NCBI GenBank assembly: GCA_037074705.1
Contig: CM073590.1
Coordinates: 135,985,600-136,049,599 of the forward strand
Source of the DNA: Zhengitettix transpicula
Taxonomy: Eukaryota > Arthropoda > Insecta > Orthoptera > Tetrigidae
Reading direction: 5' to 3'
Length of the DNA stretch: 64,000 bases
Positions 15,301 to 49,309 of the stretch are shown in pieces. The notes under the pieces were generated by a model. That model did not search any database and was not told the origin of the DNA. It was given only the letters and a program-made list of their open reading frames with translations. Numbering within the stretch: position 1 is the stretch's first letter; every line of letters starts with the position of its first letter. The position numbers were made by a program, and so were the translations under genes.

Positions 15301-18300
15301 ATCATGACAAGTAAAACCTAAATTCTAGGACAGTAAAAAGCTCCGCTGTCTTATTTGACTGACTAATGTAGTCGCCTGGTATGTTTTATTATGTAAAATT
15401 AAAATTTAACTACAATCAGATTTTAGAAAGTATAACAAATTGACAATTTCCTGTATTGTTTCTCTAGTAACATTCCTATAATCAGTCTAACCACTTCTGG
15501 AAAATATTTATACCAACTATTTTATTTTTAGATGTAAAAAAAAAAATCACCAGTCATTATAGTACTCTCACACAAAATATGACCTACACACTATTGTCAG
15601 TATTTGATTTTTCTGACCAATTGTTAATTTGCTAAGCTTGGAATTTAAAATGTTGCATTTGTACATAATTTTTATTTCCTGAAATACTAAATTTTAAATG
15701 TAGTAAGTAATTCACATTCACAGGAAACCAATATCCATAGAGATCTTAACTGTAGGTAAATTACCTGATATGCCATAGGCCAATGTATTAGGTACAAGTC
15801 TAAGTATTGTAACTGTAAGTCACTCAATGTTTTGCTAAGAGCTTTCAGCACAAGATCTTGACGGTGAAATGTGTTCCACAACTGCAATAAATTATGTAAT
15901 TATTGAAAACATTTTTGATTATAATTAAATAAATGTATCATGTTGAAGTTTTAATTTTTTATTTATTTGAATGAAGTACTACTAAGAAATCATATCAATA
16001 TGTTCTACCTTGCTTGTAACAAATATATCTTCTCTCTTGATAACACCAGCATCAATTTTTTCTTTTATTGCAGTTCCTACCTCAGTTTCATTCCCATATA
16101 CCATAGCACAATCAATATGTCTGTATCCCACATCAATGGCATCCTTTACTGCTTGTGTAACTTCACCTGGTTTGGACTGAAACCCAAATAACAAAATACT
16201 TTAGAAATAGACTTACTTTATGGTTTGAAAAATAGTCTGAGTCAGAAACTAGAGTATAGACAATCAAATGAAGCCATGAAATATTCTTGAATTTTATAGT
16301 GTACCTAATCTTACCTCAAATAACTGCACTACTACATATTTATTTATTGATATATATAAATAACTACCTGGTGCTTATTAGCTGTTACAATGCGCTAAAG
16401 TAACAAGACCAATAAAGAGGGAAGCAGTTTGTAGATTTGTTTCTGAAAATCTAGGTGAAGGACGCGATTTTTATTTGAACGTGAGATGATTGTTGTCGCA
16501 CCGAGCCGTGGAGCAAGTTTCAGATGAACAGCTCCCTAAGTCATATGTTAAAGATCAGCCGTTTTATTGCTTAGACTTGACTGTTGGTTAGCAAAGTGGA
16601 TAAGTACGAGCGAGTTGTGGCAGATACTAGTCAATGCTCTGGCAAGTACAAGATAACAGAATGGCATCAAATTACTGCAAAACTTTGACACATGTTCTAA
16701 AATTAATTCTGACGTACTGTTCGACGTACACTAAATGGTATCGGATATGGAAGGCTGTTCCAATACCTATGCCGTCTTCAGTCAAGAGAGAACCTCTGTA
16801 ACTCGCGTAAGTTGCATTACGCAGCAAGAATGCTGTGAAATCAGAACGAAAGCATGCACGCGTACAACCATCAAAGACTGTCCAGGCAGTCTTATGCCTT
16901 AAATTAGTGTGAACATCTTTTGAATATCACAACATATCAAAGTATCGTTGCGGATCAAGTTCATCATTCCGTGCCGATGGAATATCCCAGTGCAGATGGC
17001 TACTTCCAAATAGAGCGCCATGGCACGATGCTCGTATCGTGCATTAGTAGTTTCTGGAACACCCTATTTAAAGAGCTATACGGCACATGGACCCAGAACA
17101 GCCATTATCACAACTGGACAGTGCTATTTCGCCAAGCATGCTAGCAGATTCCTCGGAACACTTTTCTACTTCTCGTAGAGTAAATGCCGAGAAGAATCGT
17201 TGCAGTATTGAAGAAAAAAGGTGGCCCACTCTAACAACTAATGGGGTGATCATAATCTGGCCGGTCAATGTTTATATAGATATCCTAGTAGAACTAATTC
17301 CGAACCAGGTGTTAGCGTAATAAAAATTTGTAACTCCCAGAACGGTAGTAATTACCAAAACAAGGCAATTCCCCTTTAAGCCCAATCAAATGCATCCACA
17401 TTCAGCAAAAAGTAGAGACCTCATCCAGTTGAGGTTAGCCTGAGGTAAGCAGAACATCCCCACAGATTATGCCTTTCTCCTTCCGCAAAACATTTTATCG
17501 TCCATGACGTCAATTTAAATAAGGATTCCTCTCTAAAATTTAGTCACAAACTAGAATTTCTTCACAACTTCTGACTGAAAATCGTGGAAGGAGTGATATC
17601 TATATAATAAAAAAAGTGTGTATATTTGTATGTATGTATGTAGTTCCGTTAATTTCTATATAAACGCGTGGACAGATTGCAGCAAAAATTGGTACACATT
17701 CTTCAAAACAAGAGAAACGCACTGTGGGGGTGAGAAACCCCTAGCATAAATGTGGAAATAATTATAATTTAGAAACGTGATCATTAAGTGTTAAATTTAT
17801 GCGCGCCAAAAGACAATAACGTCACGCGACAGAGAAACATTACTACGCGACGAACAAAGGAAATAGTTCATATTTCCGTAATGAAATAAAGCATAAATAT
17901 TTTCATTGAATAAAAATATTAAATTTTATTCAGAAATATTCCATAGAATAATAATAAAAAAATACGAAATACTTTACGATCCTTGCGGAAAATGTAAGTT
18001 ATTTTTCGTACTATAATAGCGACTCCAATATGGCGACCATTTGTCGCAATTCGTGCAAGGAACGATATAATTAAAAAAATAGGGTATCAATCAAACCGGT
18101 GTATAACATAATATAGTTTGAAACTTTGGTTTTAACTATATTTCAACAACCTACTATTCTGTTTAAGTTTACCATTAACCACGATGTCAATTACACTCCA
18201 AATTTTATTTCCGTGCAAAAAAATATTCATTACTAGAACAAATTCGAAAAATATATGTCGATATGGAAAGAAATGTTGATAGTTTGCACAGTCACAACCG

Positions 18301-21300
18301 GACAAGTAGCTTTTACAGCCGTACTTTATCTTGTTTACTATTTATCATGAACAAGTGATTCTGTAAAAATGTGTCAACGTAAACAAGATTACAAGATTGA
18401 GTGCAGCAAAACGTGCGTAGGTACAATATATTTAAGTACTTCAGGATTTTCGACATGGGTAATTTTTACGTACATTAATGTAATACTTTACTATTCGTGT
18501 AAGAAGTATTTAAGAACTTTTCCGATTTGAACAAATATCTATAACATCAATAGAGACGAAGGCCGTGGCAGTTGCTTTCATTGACACGGTAGCTACATTT
18601 AAGAGAACAACATTAAGCGAAACCATTTACATCAAATTTAATTAAAACAAATAAAAAAAAGGTGAACGTTAACCTAAATTCGAAACTAAATATAGCAGTA
18701 GCCGTTTTATCCACACATTGTTTCATAAAAAATGGTTACATTGTCCGGGATTACGAGAATCATAACATTTCAGACGACATTGATTTGAATACACGTGCAC
18801 GGATTAACAGCAATCACATGTAGGGATAGCCATGAAACTCCATGTCTTGACACTCAACAATAGTCTACTGGAAATTCGAGGATTAGTTCTGAATATGAAA
18901 TGGTAAAGACGAGTAAATTCTAACGAAGAGAGAATTAAAGTTCTATTATCAACGAACATAACCAACTAAGATATTATTTATCTATGTATATAATTCACTG
19001 CGAATGGGACAGATACAGGTGGCAGTTGAGAAAAAAAACCAATCAATTGTGTAAACAAAGAAATAATATTTTTTTAAAAATAAAAATTTGTTTTTTCAAT
19101 TTTCTGAACAGCTAATTTTTTTTTAAAAAAAACCACTTATTATCGAGGAAAAAAAATATTCACATCGGGAAACTTTTTTGCTAGAAGATTCTCCTCAAAC
19201 AGTGCTACAGGAAAATTGACCCAATCGCCTATTTATCTGTTTAAGAACGAAAATTTCCGTACGTAATATTTTGCGGCCTCGATTTTCAAGCTCAGCCTAC
19301 GGTTTCCCAAACTTTTCCAGTGTATTATTAAATGAAGCGCATAGCCTAGCTTTCTTCCTTATGATGACAATGATTCCCGCACGAAGTTTTTCTTGGTCCC
19401 ATATGTGGTTTCTATATATATATTCCAACAACCTGCACCATAGTCAGCATGGGACAAACAAGATTTAAGCAATTTTTTAAGAGTCTCATCACGAAATGAA
19501 GAATTTCCATGCTTGGCAAGACACTGAATTTACCTATTCTTCCCACCCTAAATTTGAGCTCAATATAATTGCAAGATATTTACAAGTCGGCCTTCTGTGG
19601 TGCAGTGATCTCGCATTAGAGGGGTTCAAATTCCAGCATGGAATTTGTGCGAGTTTCAATCATCAGAGAAGCTCTCACTGGAGAGTCTCCTGCCAATGCC
19701 AGTAAAAGGACACCTCTTCTAAAGTCACATAGTCATAGAATATTCAAAAAATTCTGATTGTATATTTTTAAAACATTGCAACTTTACAGGAGGTATAACA
19801 TCCCCATTATGTTATAACGTATACGAGCATAAAATTTAGTGAACGTTTTGATTTCCAACCAAGTCGTTCTGGTTCATCCGAAACCCTAATATCCTTCTAT
19901 AGACGAGACAATCGACAAAATTTCTAATTTTAGAACCGATTATACTTGGTAGATCGACAATATATATCAGGAATAGAAAGGTCCTGATTACTGATCCTTA
20001 AAGCACCTCACTGATGTTACTTTTTATTCTACCGATAGTTGTTTTCAGACGTGTGTGAAACGTAAGGAGTTTTGTTTACACGCGTGGGTTTATCAGCGTC
20101 AAGATAAGATTGCGTCTACTCTACAATTTGAATGTACGGAGGAAATGTGATTGAACGGCTAAATTACAATTTACTTCGTCTATAAGGAACTTGCCATTTC
20201 ACGAAGTGCACTGAAAATGTATTACGATTATCTGTTTCATGAACAGTCAAAGATTCCACACCATGGACACATTAAAAACTACATTTTCATAAACAGTTTC
20301 CTAATTAAATACAGCAGCAAGATTCTTAAACGGATCCAGATAACATTTGAATCTTATTTTTACTCAGTTTCGTTAATTTACCAAAAGGATATGTTCATAA
20401 AGAGTTTGGGCTTTTCCGTTGTAGCTCAAAGACTTCAGCATGTTAGGAATTTTACAGTTCTAGGGCCTACACTGACAGTTTGAATATACCGTCAATTCAA
20501 AATGGGAGCACAATTTTACAAAATTTCTCCCCCTCAAGTCTGTTTATAATGCGCCAACTGGAAAGAGCGTTCAAAGGCGAAATTCATAGAACATATTGGA
20601 TATTTGGCAAATCCAACTCACAGATAAATTTCTGAAATAAGGAAAATACGCTAAATGCAAAGTTAATAGCACTATTAGCTCCTGTGCCTACCAACGTGAG
20701 CATCAGGATTTACTTGGACCCAAATAAAGTTTCAAATGAATGTTGAGTCTACAATCTTGACGACGTGATAAAAAAAAAGACTTCGACAGGCAACACCATT
20801 ATCCGTTCCCAAAGGCACAATAATTCGTTAACGATAGTTTTTTTTTATCTGAACTTAAATTGTTTTGAGGGAAACCCTAGTTTTGTAGCACACATTTGAA
20901 AACTGCAGTTACACGCAAGGTAAAGTAAAATTTACATTTTTATATAATCGATCAGAAAATCGAAGTATCTGCTACATAGAAAACCGCTAGACAATCTATA
21001 TGTAATCAATAGTCTGTTGATGAAAAAAAAAATTGTTATTTGGACTCAGTCCAGAAGTATGGTTGCATAACCGCTAGAAGAACAATATTCTAAAATTAAT
21101 CAATATAAGTAAGTTACGGCATTACTCTTCGTCAATTTTCTTTTATTAATACAAGTCTCAAAGAAAATGCCCCGAAAGTACTAATAGCTTCCCGAGAGAT
21201 TATTACAGATGAAAAATTGGAAGATTAATGTAAGAACTGAAGAAATATCTCCTAGAAAAGCGTCAGAATTCTTTAAAATAAGTTAGATCAACGATATAAC

Positions 21301-23295
21301 AGATATTTTAAAAATGCAGCGTTTAACAGTATTTTACATAGGCCAAGATTTTGAAGTGAAGAATAGTTGGCCTTTGTCAGTGTCACTGGGATAAAATCCA
21401 ACTTCAGCTTTCCCATGACAGGAAAGACGAATTAAATGTTCCCAAAACAACCAGCCTTGGCGAGAGAGGATTAAATTACTTTTGAAGACAAAGCCGCAGT
21501 TATTAAAAGATATATAGGAAAAGAGCCTTGTTCATTATATAAGTTGTTTCCAGGTATGGTAGCAGACGTCGACGAGAAAGTGCTGTTGATTGAATGACAC
21601 CGTCCATGGAAATTGTATGGAGGTAAATGCATTTTGCAATACACGCGGTGCGAAATAAGGTGAGAAGTTTATGGAGTTTCACTTTAAATTACCTTTTTTT
21701 CATGATTATAAGGCTTAATTATAAAATATATAAAAGGATTAAAAATTTCACTCAAGGTTAGAGTATTTATAATTTAGATTGAAATTTCATCACCTAATAA
21801 AAAAAATCGTCAGTAGCTTATTTTCCAGATCCTAGGCTTCAGCTCATTAAACCGTCATAGACGTGCAACAAAATTTTCAATTATTGTATTATGCAGAATT
21901 TCAATTGTTGGTTATCAACAATCCTTATCGAGTCTACCAGTAAGAAATATCTAGAAATACTTCCAAAACAAGTACCGAAAGTGTCTCAATTTTATATTCT
22001 CCATTACCGAATTTGGTCTTTTGCAAACTAAAGTGATACAGCAACTTGGTAATTCTTCAGTACACGTGCATATTTTGAATTAAACCGTTTTATGTAATTT
22101 GAATATTACAAGCAAGCGACTGAAGTAACGACTTATATACAACCTTATATGGTCATATCATTCCAGTTATTTAATTAATATGACAGTGGTCAATGCAGTG
22201 ATCTGCTTCCCAAGATGCCAATGTTAAAATTCGTATTAAGTAATTGTATTTATAAAATCCTATTTAAAAAAATTGGCTCGAACTATAATTTCTATGCGAC
22301 CGAATTGTTTCTATTACGTTCTAGGAGGTGGTTTACTTTTAAAACTAATAAATTAAAGGTTCAGAAACAATATTGAAGAAAAACAATCGCCTAGAATTTT
22401 TTAAAATGGCAATGTAGGGTCTCAAGTAACATTTGGCGATTATCAGATTCGACTAACATAATTAGTCGAAAAGGTCTAATACGTAATGCGCATTACTGTA
22501 CTTTAATACTAGCATGCATGCAGATATTTTACTTCTTAACACACTCAATTACCGTCCTATTAGCAGTGTGCAAAACATTCTACATTTGACATACGATCAA
22601 TTAAATGCCACATTTCTAATTCTGTACTAAATCTTTAAACATACAATCAAAATCTCACTTGCGTTGAAAATACCTTTATTTGGTCATTCAGAAGATAATT
22701 ACGTAATATTATGAAGCTGATCTATTAAAATGAATGTTGAATTACAAATTATGTTTCCAAACTTAACGCCTAACGTAAATATTTAGTACCTACAACCTGT
22801 ACATTAAAAAGTTGTAAAATTTTGCCTACGGAATCAATATTTTCATTTCATTCTTTGAGGAATATTCAATTTATTACCAATCTATTTAGCAATCCATAAA
22901 TTAACCTACGGGAATAGTTAATAGCAGAATAAATAGTATCATTAAACTCAAAAATATGAAATGAATACTGCGAACCGCCGGCAGCATACAAACTCTGTGT
23001 CAGCGTCTGTATAATTTCTAGTTTTGCAATTTCCAAAAACTATTAGCTAAGGTGAAGGGTAACCGTTAACTAAAAGAGCAAAAGCACTTTTAAGATAGTC
23101 TTATCAACCGCAGAATTTTTTTGCTTAAAAATAAATTCAATATAACTAAAAGTGCAATGGGAACATCGTAAATGCAGTGCAAATACATAAAATAATGCTA
23201 CACGTGCAAAGTAGACAAACCTTCCAAGTTCCAAGTCCAAAAGCGGGAATAAAAAGCCCGTTATTCAGAGTCAGCGAAGGCACTTTCGTAGACAT
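12366..23295 (-). CDS. Aldo-keto reductase, AKR1 family (aldose reductase-like), complete
   Basis: Seven exons on the minus strand join in frame: 23221-23295, 16009-16176, 15765-15881, 14908-15099, 14178-14384, 12748-12896 and 12366-12408 (stop TGA). The product is 316 aa, the usual length for AKR1 enzymes. It should fold as a cytosolic TIM barrel reducing aldehydes or ketones with NADPH. The catalytic tetrad is intact: Asp47 and Tyr52 ([14 protein letters not shown]), Lys81 (VTSK) and His114 ([10 protein letters not shown]). Other family marks are LGTW near 21-24, SIGLSNFN near 159-166, AYSPLGSP near 243-250, the cofactor-binding [10 protein letters not shown] and the C-terminal HPHYPFN. Exon 1 was found by searching for the expected LGLGTW end; its ATG at 23295-23293 starts [13 protein letters not shown]. 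The ~7-kb intron 1 contains a Tc1-like remnant. The substrate cannot be deduced; insect relatives include ecdysone, sugar and aldehyde reductases. Confidence 0.97.
12897..14177 (-). other. AKR intron 5, nothing recognised
   Basis: A 1.3-kb AT-rich intron between the exons ending LRYQ and starting VQRG. No transposon motif or repeat family seen elsewhere in the window was found in it. Confidence 0.6.
16430..17300 (+). pseudogene. Tc1-like transposase remnant in AKR intron 1
   Basis: Frameshifted pieces read [15 protein letters not shown] (DNA-binding region, about 16690-16750), then [19 protein letters not shown] and FLEH (about 16970-17065, the region of the catalytic second Asp), and near the end [16 protein letters not shown] followed by TAA at about 17238. 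Stops interrupt every frame. The order and spacing match Tc1-family transposases. It is antisense to the AKR gene. Confidence 0.85.
17590..17730 (+). mobile_element. Possible Helitron-like terminus
   Basis: A TATATAATAAAAAAAG segment followed by (TGTA)n, TTCCGTTAATTTC, ACGCGTGGACAGATTGC and AAAATTGGTACACATTC resembles end sequences shared by many insect Helitrons. No Rep/helicase coding sequence and no clear CTRR hairpin end was found, so this rests on resemblance only. Confidence 0.35.
17731..23220 (-). other. Remainder of AKR intron 1
   Basis: About 5.5 kb of AT-rich intron. Apart from the tRNA-like SINE near 19590-19710 I recognise nothing in it. Poly(A)/poly(T) runs around 19020-19150 are noteworthy only as low-complexity sequence. 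Confidence 0.5.
19590..19710 (+). repeat. tRNA-derived SINE (family 2)
   Basis: Has an A-box-like TGTGGTGCAGTGATCTC at about 19597 and a B-box-like GGGTTCAAATTCC at about 19622, followed by an unrelated body. The head differs from family 1, so it derives from a different tRNA. Only one copy is seen in this window. Confidence 0.55.
23221..23295 (-). CDS. First coding exon of the aldo-keto reductase
   Basis: A 25-codon exon that starts with ATG and ends GLGTWK directly before a GT donor at 23220-23219. It restores the N-terminal beta hairpin of the AKR fold and joins in phase 0 to exon 2 at 16176. The position fixes the gene start and puts the promoter just right of 23295. Confidence 0.93.
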
Positions 23296-24230
23296 TGCAA
23301 GATTAGAATAACACAAGAAGTTCAGCTCCGTGTGTCATATACGAGGCATTGATCCCCTCCACTTGGCAGCAATGTTGCCAACTTAGTTCCCTAGTATTAT
23401 GTTTACGTGTTAAATTAAGTTTTACTTTTAGATTTCCTATCAAAATCCTCGAAGTTTATTTATTTAAACAACCTAATGTGTCATCAGTATCAAAATTTAA
23501 CCGTTCAATGCTCATATTTTTAACTATTTTAAAACTTTTCACTAATGAACTGATCTTGAATCGAGATTTTTTGTCGATATCTGCAACCTGTTGTACACAG
23601 AAAACCCGCCTTAACTTAAAACTAAAAAAAATATTTTCCTATCGTCAACGCATCACAAAACTACACGATTCAACCAATCTAGTACACAAAACATAAACAC
23701 GTATGTAGAAACTCGGCCTGCTGTGAACAGTATTTAAGGAGCCATAGCAAGCCCAGAATTCAATTACTTTAGTATCGAAGTCGCTGAAACATTCAAAAAG
23801 TATTAAGTTTCAGCCAATCTTTAGTAATAACACTCCCTACATTCCGCATTATCTGAAAAAAAAATCGGAGAACAGTGATCAAATTTAATTTTAAAATAGT
23901 CTAATTATCAAATTCAATGTTCCTAGATATTATTTCTGAAATAAAATCAGTGCGATGCTCACCAATGTATGCAGATGAATTATATGGATCAGTTTCTACC
24001 AGGATTCAAAAACAAAAAAGAAAAGGTTAACTAAACTAAATGAAAAGACATTATATTTACATCATACGATCCAAAAATTTCTCGGGTCCCCATTAAATAA
24101 AATTTCATATCTTCGACGTAATTTTTTTTATTTATATTAACAACCTGCTCTGTTGTGTAATGAGTAAATTGTATGTACAAAAAAGTACATGTCAGATGCC
24201 ATCCCAGTGGAGGGCTCCTCCAAAATTACT
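23296..24230. other. Region upstream of the AKR gene
   Basis: Contains the presumed AKR promoter next to 23295; no clear TATA box is placed relative to a known start. The plus-strand frame at 23349-23696 has no motif and reads as AT-rich filler. Nothing else is recognised. Confidence 0.45.
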
Positions 24231-26470
24231 TATTATTATATATTTAATATTTTGTGCACATGTATAGTTCGAGAGGACTGATTATTTTTAGTCTGTTTGT
24301 GCAGTTGTTGTTGTTAAGCAGGTTCATAGCTAGATAGTTTGTATGATTTTCTAATCTTTTAATATAGTTAGCACTCAAAACCTTCACTTCCTCGTTCACC
24401 GTTTTTACATGTAGATTCCGATGGATGACCTCGTTTCTAACATACCATGGAGCATCTGCTATTATCCTTAAAGCCTTTGACTGGAATCTCTGTAGAATTT
24501 CTAAGTTGGAGTTGCTTGTAGTCCCCCATAGTTGTAACCCGTATGCCCAAATAGGCTGTAGTATGCTTTTGTAAACTAGTGCTTTGTAGTTCAGACGTAA
24601 ATAACAACTAATGACACATTACTGTTTATGTCGTTAAATTGTTGCATAAACACTAGGTAATATGGGATTCATTTTTAATACAGTTGTTGCTTAACCGATT
24701 TACAAAGCTACAGTAATATTATGCACAGTTTCACACGATGGTTTATGTACGAAAATTTGGAAGACATATTAAGAGATTGCATTACTGTAATAATAAAACA
24801 GAATCAGATGAAATAGAAAACTATTTATTTATAATTTACTTATAACCCTGGTGCATTTTTTAAAGTTTAACTTCGAGTTCAACTTTAATTAAAAACAGAC
24901 GTATTTTCACACGCTCAGGCAAAAAAAAACACATGATAATCCAAGTCAAAGTTGATGCATATTTCCCATACCCAAGAACTAAGTTTGCGCACAAGGCGAT
25001 CAATGTGCAAGTTCCATTTTAATTTACTGTCGACCTGCAAGCCGAGGAAAGTCGCATGATCTGAGAACTTATCCGTTACGATGTTGTTGGTTTCTGTTGT
25101 AAAACGAACTAACTTAGTTTTCTGTACATTGAGTGCTAATTTATTGGCGGCGAACCAAGTATTTATGTTTCTAGATTCAATCTCAATCTTCGCATTGAGA
25201 TTATTTAAATCAATGTCCGTAATTAACAAATTAGTATAATCAGCGTATAAGACAGACTTTATAGGTTCCATATATTCTGGAAGATCATTAATATACAAAA
25301 GAAAAAGCGGTGGACCTAATATTGCGCCCTGAGGCACGCCACAAGAATTGCCTTCCCATTCTGACAAGTCCACCTTCTGTTTCCGATTGTTGAGGTACGA
25401 TTCAAAGAGTGCCAAAGCGTTGCCTCTGATCCCATAATATTATAATTTTTTTTCTGGAAGATCATTAATATACAAAAGAAAAAGCGGTGGACCTAATATT
25501 GAGCCATGAGGCACGCCACAAGAATTGCCTTCCCATTCTGACAAGTCCACCTTGTGTTTCCGATTGTTGAGGTACGATTCAAAGAGTGCCAAAGCGTTGC
25601 CTCTGATCCCATAATATTATAATTTTTGGAGGAATATGCTGTGACCTACAAGATTAAATGCCTTCGAAAGATTAGCAAAAATTCCGACAACTTTCAGTTT
25701 TTCATCAAGGGAATTTTGTATACTTTGAATGAACTCGTACATAGCGGTGCTCGTGGATTTTTGTTTGAGGAAGCCGTGTTGAGCAGGAGTAATTACTTTA
25801 TACTTCGTCAAGAATTCAAGTAACTTTGTGTGTAGAATTTTTTCTAGTATTTTTGAAAATATCGGAAGTAGGGAAATTGGTCTGTAGTTTGATGCGTCGG
25901 TAGGCGAACCCTTCTTGAAGATCGGAATAACTTTTGCAGCTTTAAGGGAGTCGGGAAAAATGCCGATAGAAAGACAGCCCGTTGAATATGATTTGAAGAG
26001 TAGTAGTTATGCCGTCGGCACAGTTCACAATTTTGCTTAAGATGCCATATATAACTGCAGATTGGGTACATTTTAACTTTCCTATTACGTTTATTATTTC
26101 GATATTGGTAACCGGTTGAAGGAAAATGGAATTTTGAACAGTTGGTACAGTGTTTTGTAGCAGTTTATAAAAAGCACAACCCTCTGATGACTTAGTTTGA
26201 AAATTGATCCGACACGCGAACGAAATATGAATTGAATATACTCGCAGCGTCTCTGTTGGTGAAAGTTTTACAGTCTTCGAGAAGCTTTATATCTGTCGCG
26301 TTATAATTGACTTTACCCGAGATATTTTTAATCACCTCCCAAGTTGCTTTTATTTTGTTATTTGCGTTTGCTATATACTCCGATTTATGTAATTTTTAGC
26401 AGCTACAAGCACTTTCCTGTAAATACGTCTATAAGATCGTAAGAAAGTCGAGAATTGTGGCGATGAATTA
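24230..26470 (-). mobile_element. Decayed non-LTR retrotransposon (Jockey/CR1-like), ORF2 remnant
   Basis: On the minus strand the pieces occur in polymerase order. A pre-RT segment (about 26110-26470) is followed by VIPIFKKGSPTDASNYRP-like text (about 25870-25950, frameshifted), HGFLKQKSTSTAMYEF and LSKAFN (25617-25811, where the catalytic Asp of SKAFD has become Asn). Then come [19 protein letters not shown] and YADYT (25240-25370; the YADD motif is altered) and the C-terminal thumb-like QLWGT, LEILQRFQ and RIIADAPWYV (24420-24560). A 300-bp stretch at 24610-24900 does not fit and may be an insertion. A 177-bp tandem duplication interrupts the frame. It lies between the AKR and piwi genes. 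The endonuclease and ORF1 are not seen. Confidence 0.85.
25275..25628. repeat. 177-bp direct tandem duplication inside the retroelement
   Basis: 25275-25451 and 25452-25628 are almost identical; I count three substitutions over the length (near 25322, 25328 and 25375 in the first copy). The duplication covers the part encoding the GVPQG...YIND region and breaks the reading frame, so it arose after the element was inactive or inactivated it. Confidence 0.9.
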
Positions 26471-26479
26471 ATATTTTTA

Positions 26480-27064
26480 TTATTAAAATGTCCACTGGTG
26501 TTACTTCCGTTGTAACACCTTTCTTTACTTACATCTAAATGGACAGGGTTAAAATCAAGTGGACAATGAGAAATAGTTTATTTCCAAATGAGGAGTTATC
26601 TACAGTAATGTGGTGGATCTTCTCTGGTCTTCTGATTAATATGTACCCCTGGCTTTAATAACAACAAAAATGGTTAGTTATGAATTGTTGTCATTAAGGG
26701 GCACTGTAGGATGTAGAATGAAGGTGTGGTACACAAAGTCGTGAGTCTTGCTTAGAAACAATGGTATGGTACTCTACCTTTGGCGTGGACTATGCTGTGG
26801 AAAGGTACTACGCCAGGCAGCTGGAACCCCCTGGATTTGTTCTTAAGCATCGTATATCACAATCACAAATGTTTCAATAATGCAGAGATTAAGTTACGCT
26901 TGGAACAGACTTAAGGTTACTGACCTATTAGTTATAGAAATACAAATACAATGACCCTCAATTGAGATAATGGTACTAAAATATGCAAGGGTGGCGGATG
27001 GCACATTATTAAAAATTATATGCATGAAAGAAAAAAAAACTGTGCAAATACTTATATGAAAATG
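26480..27064. other. Intergenic stretch 3' of piwi, nothing recognised
   Basis: No motif assigned between the retroelement remnant and the piwi 3' end. Confidence 0.45.
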
Positions 27065-27070
27065 TTTATT
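27065..27070 (-). terminator. Probable poly(A) signal of piwi
   Basis: Minus-strand AATAAA about 200 nt beyond the piwi stop codon (27268-27270), a normal 3' UTR length. Confidence 0.55.
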
Positions 27071-27267
27071 CAACAATAATTACACGAGATTCTTCATACA
27101 AAAATAATATCTCCTCACGGGAAAATTAAAAAGAATTAACTTAATGAACAGAAAGAAATTACAGTAGCTCCAACTGGACAATTCTCACGAATCACAAATG
27201 AGCCACTTCCAACACAAATCATCATCTGGCAGTGGACAGCACTTTTTTATAACATTTATAAGCTCTT

Positions 27268-49306
<22,039 letters not shown>

Positions 49307-49309
49307 CAC

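Noticed and set aside
20420..20475. tRNA-like stretch (GTAGCTCAAAGAC and a weak B box)
   Set aside because: The B-box-like part does not match the consensus and no cloverleaf could be drawn; at best an old SINE.
23349..23696. 115-aa open frame on + beside the AKR start
   Set aside because: No motif or low-complexity structure typical of a protein; length is within chance for AT-rich DNA of this size.
9932..24151. Recurring CAACCTG heptamers (e.g. 9932, 11333, 19428, 22792, 24140)
   Set aside because: No constant spacing, orientation or context; expected number for a heptamer in this length is not clearly exceeded by eye.
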